From Ruminococcus flavefaciens (GTDB taxonomy: Bacteria; Bacillota; Clostridia; Oscillospirales; Ruminococcaceae), in the NCBI GenBank assembly GCA_902792495.1, contig CADBAC010000036.1:1-7829 (forward strand): DNA of 7,829 nt. The letters are read 5' to 3'. A program made the translations under genes and the position numbers. Below the pieces are notes generated by a model. The model worked only from the letters and a program-made list of their open reading frames with translations. It was not told the origin of the DNA and did not search any database. How positions within the stretch are numbered: the stretch's first letter is position 1; each line of letters starts with the position of its first letter. Positions 6,061 through 7,829 of the stretch are shown here, piece after piece.

Positions 6061-6333
6061 TCAGGCTGTGGTATGCTCGGTGATATGGTGGGTAATCTCA
6101 TATTCCCTGACACGGCGGTAAAAGGTGTTTGCCGACAAGCCCATTCTCCGCATAAAGTCCCTGCCTGTGATCTGCTTGGCTCTCCATTCCCCATAGAGTT
6201 GCCCGAACCTCGTCCAGTCGGTAGGGAGAGGTTTCCGTCCCGTGTACTTGCCCTGAGCCTTAGCGATCTCGATGCCCTCACGCTGTCGCTGTTTGAGCTG
6301 CTCACGCTCCAACTGTGAGAGGGCAGCACCTAC
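6061..6333 (-). pseudogene. Small serine recombinase (resolvase/invertase family), 5'-truncated
   Basis: Only the C-terminal part of a small serine recombinase remains. Reading leftward from about 6333 it gives VGAALSQLEREQLKQRQ, the end of the long E helix of the resolvase domain, then REGIEIAKAQGKYTGRKP, the hinge typical of resolvases and invertases. A Hin-like helix-turn-helix follows (TGRDFMRRMGLSANTFYRRV) and a normal stop at 6061-6063. The N-terminal ~100 residues, including the catalytic serine and conserved arginines, are gone; homology ends at about 6330. The in-frame ATG at 6343-6345 lies in the unrelated neighbour and has no visible ribosome binding site. It is inactive for recombination, though a DNA-binding fragment is conceivable. 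It abuts the plus-strand recombinase remnant back to back. Confidence 0.82.
6326..6333. other. Rearrangement junction between two oppositely oriented recombinase remnants
   Basis: Minus-strand resolvase homology (GAALSQLERE) runs up to about 6330. Plus-strand large-recombinase homology (YGPVQIARIL) begins at 6331. With at most a few bases between them, this is a precise breakpoint. A deletion between two divergently transcribed recombinase genes that removed both 5' halves and their promoters would produce it; an inversion or an assembly mis-join would also fit. Confidence 0.7.
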
Positions 6334-7455
6334 GGTCCGGTGCAAATTGCCCGTATCTTAACAGAACAGGGTATCCCTACGCCTACCGCCTATGCTCTTT
6401 CTCAGGGCAGGGACAACGGACGGCATAATGCAAAGACCTATCGCTGGGGAGCGAACACAATTGCCCATATCCTTGAAAGGCTTGAATATTGCGGTCACAC
6501 GGTCAACTTTCGCACAAAGATGAAGTCCTACAAGGTACATAAGATCATCAACAATCCGGAGGACGAGTGGCAGATCTTCGAGAATACGCAAGAGCCTATC
6601 ATTACGCACCAGACCTTTGACTTGGTGCAGGAGCTTCGCAAACATAAGCGCAGACCGCAACGCTCTGAAGTAGTCAATCTTTTCGCAGGAATGGTTTACT
6701 GTGCCGTCTGCGGAGAGAAGATTTATCTGAGCCGCCGTAAGAATGAGCGTCCTGAACAGGAACACATGAGATGCTCCACCTACGCAAAGGAACAGGATAA
6801 ATGCACCGTCCACTATATCCTCACCTGCGTACTCAACGAAATTGTCCTTGGTGAGTTGAACAAGCTCCTTGCAATGGTCAAGGCTAATGAGGACGAATTT
6901 ATCCAGACCGCTATGAGCAGTTCCGTTCAGCGTAAGTCCTCGGAGCTTACAAAAGCAAAGAAAACGCTGAAACAGGCTGAAAAGCGTATCGCTGAACTGG
7001 ACAAGCTCTTTACAAGGCTCTATGAGGATAATGTCCTCGGCAGGCTGTCGGACGAGCGTTTCACGATGATGTCGGCAGGATATGCGGAAGAACAGGCAAA
7101 ACTGAAAGCTACCGTTGCGGAGCTTACCGCCTTTGTGGAAACGGCTGAACAGAAGTCCTCCGATGTAACGGCGTTCCTCAATGTTATCAAGCAGTATGAG
7201 CATATCACGGTACTTACTCCGAAGATCATGCACGAACTGATTGACAGGATAGTAGCCCATGAAGCAGACAAGTCCAGCGGAAAGCGTGTGCAGGATATTG
7301 AGATACATTTCCGTTTTGATGTGGCGGTATCTACGATTTCAGTTGAAACAGGTAAATATGAAAAAAGGTCGCATAATGCCTATTTTATGCGACCTGAATT
7401 AAGGGAGAAAAGACTTCTATATCACTACTGTGCTTTTGGATACGGTTTCAAATAA
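6331..7455 (+). pseudogene. Large serine recombinase (TnpX/TndX-like), catalytic domain missing
   Basis: Remnant of a site-specific integrase/excisionase of the kind carried by conjugative transposons. It begins inside the Recombinase DNA-binding domain: YGPVQIARILTEQGIPTP, then WGANTIAHILERLEYCGHTV. Numbering from GTG 6340, a zinc-ribbon follows (Cys121, Cys124, Cys145, Cys155), then a long charged coiled coil (about 195-270). A C-terminal module (TPKIMHELIDRIVAHEADKS, then IEIHFRF) resembles the DUF4368 end of TnpX-type enzymes. The ~150-residue resolvase catalytic domain with its serine is absent and no ribosome binding site precedes GTG 6340. The last ~33 codons (after about 7354) look unlike the family and are encoded across another gene's terminator hairpin, so the 3' end may be foreign too. 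It ends 1 nt from the convergent recombinase. Confidence 0.88.
7361..7395 (-). terminator. Intrinsic terminator of the minus-strand recombinase
   Basis: AGGTCGCATAA (7366-7376) pairs perfectly with TTATGCGACCT (7385-7395) around an 8-nt loop. On the minus strand the stem is followed by a T run (plus-strand A run 7361-7366). It lies 62 nt past the minus-strand stop. There is no T run on the plus-strand side, so it serves leftward transcription. It sits inside the plus-strand recombinase frame. Confidence 0.88.
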
Positions 7456-7456
7456 A

Positions 7457-7828
7457 TTACTTACAAATTTCAAGCGTTACGCCCGATTTGAATTCAAATA
7501 CGAGCTTGCTTTCAAAAACAGTCACTTTTGACAGCAGGTGCTTCACAAGGCTCTCGTCAAACTCTGTGATCTCACTGGGCTGTGATGTGATAAAATTCTG
7601 CAGTTCACTGATACGGTCAAGATTTTCGTTTCTGGAGGTATCATTCTGCAGGGCGTTTCCTTTCAGCTGACGGAGTCTCAGCACCTCCTGTGCAGCTTCG
7701 CTGTAGTCTTCCTGACGGCTTGCCTTATCTATGATCTCCTGCTGAAGCGCACTGATCCTTGCCTGAATACTTTCCGCTGACTCAGGGTTACCCATCATGA
7801 GCACTGATGCTATATTTTTCTGCAGCAC
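7457..7828 (-). CDS. Large serine recombinase, C-terminal part (5' end beyond the window)
   Basis: C-terminal 123 codons of a second, distinct large serine recombinase entering from the right edge. The visible part has a coiled-coil segment (IQARISALQQEIIDKAS, then YSEAAQEVLRLRQLK) followed by the characteristic end: SEITEFDESLVKHLL, then SKVTVFESKLVFEFKSG and VTLEI. This is the beta-rich tail that closes many Clostridia phage- and transposon-type integrases. The frame is open to the edge; the GTG at 7826-7828 is an internal valine, not a start. Catalytic domain, recombinase domain and zinc ribbon would lie to the right, so intactness cannot be judged. It stops with TAA at 7457-7459, 1 nt from the convergent plus-strand stop, and has its own terminator downstream. 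Its sequence differs from the plus-strand remnant, so the two are not copies of one gene. Confidence 0.85.
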   Translation of the reverse strand: MLQKNIASVLMMGNPESAESIQARISALQQEIIDKASRQEDYSEAAQEVLRLRQLKGNALQNDTSRNENLDRISELQNFITSQPSEITEFDESLVKHLLSKVTVFESKLVFEFKSGVTLEICK

Positions 7829-7829
7829 T

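Noticed and set aside
6073..6318. Plus-strand open frame across the resolvase remnant
   Set aside because: The opposite strand encodes a recognisable resolvase hinge and helix-turn-helix; this frame has no ribosome binding site or similarity.
6358..7308. 316-codon minus-strand open frame
   Set aside because: It is antisense to the plus-strand large serine recombinase, whose zinc ribbon and DUF4368-like end are clear; its own translation has no recognisable domain.
6331..7829. The two large serine recombinases as an inverted duplication of one gene
   Set aside because: Their C-terminal sequences differ (IEIHFRF end versus VFEFKSG end), so they belong to different subgroups.

Overview
The window looks like a piece of a gut-type Clostridia chromosome, perhaps Ruminococcus or a relative. 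This is inferred from moderate-to-low GC, AGGAG-type ribosome binding sites, a TTGACC-17-TATAAT promoter, and protein families common in that group. No rRNA, tRNA or CRISPR array was seen. The assignment rests on overall protein character, not on a marker gene.

Left part (1-4320) is a co-directional plus-strand block. It holds: the 3' part of a C45/choloylglycine-hydrolase-type Ntn amidase (5' end beyond the window); an L-2-amino-thiazoline-4-carboxylate (ATC) hydrolase family protein; a C-terminal scrap of a CrtI/phytoene-desaturase-like FAD oxidoreductase; a family 2 glycosyltransferase; and an exported, membrane-anchored beta-lactamase-fold serine hydrolase. A strong intrinsic terminator (4278-4320) closes the block. 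The genes could form a small amide/lipid or secondary-metabolite locus that has lost its redox enzyme, but the substrate cannot be read from the sequence.

Middle part (4321-6042) is a separate unit. A near-consensus promoter carries tandem 11-bp repeats upstream, a dyad across the predicted start site and a wider inverted repeat. It drives a TetR-family regulator and an alpha/beta hydrolase 4 nt downstream. A third start codon with a good ribosome binding site follows but gives only 14 codons, which suggests a third gene cut off by the region to its right.

Right part (6043-7829) is a graveyard of serine recombinases. A small resolvase/invertase (minus strand) and a large serine recombinase (plus strand) have both lost their N-terminal catalytic domains and meet back to back at about 6326-6333. 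A second large serine recombinase (minus strand) enters from the right edge, converges on the first with a 1-nt gap, and has its own intrinsic terminator inside the 3' end of the plus-strand reading frame. This looks like an eroded mobile-element insertion hot spot.
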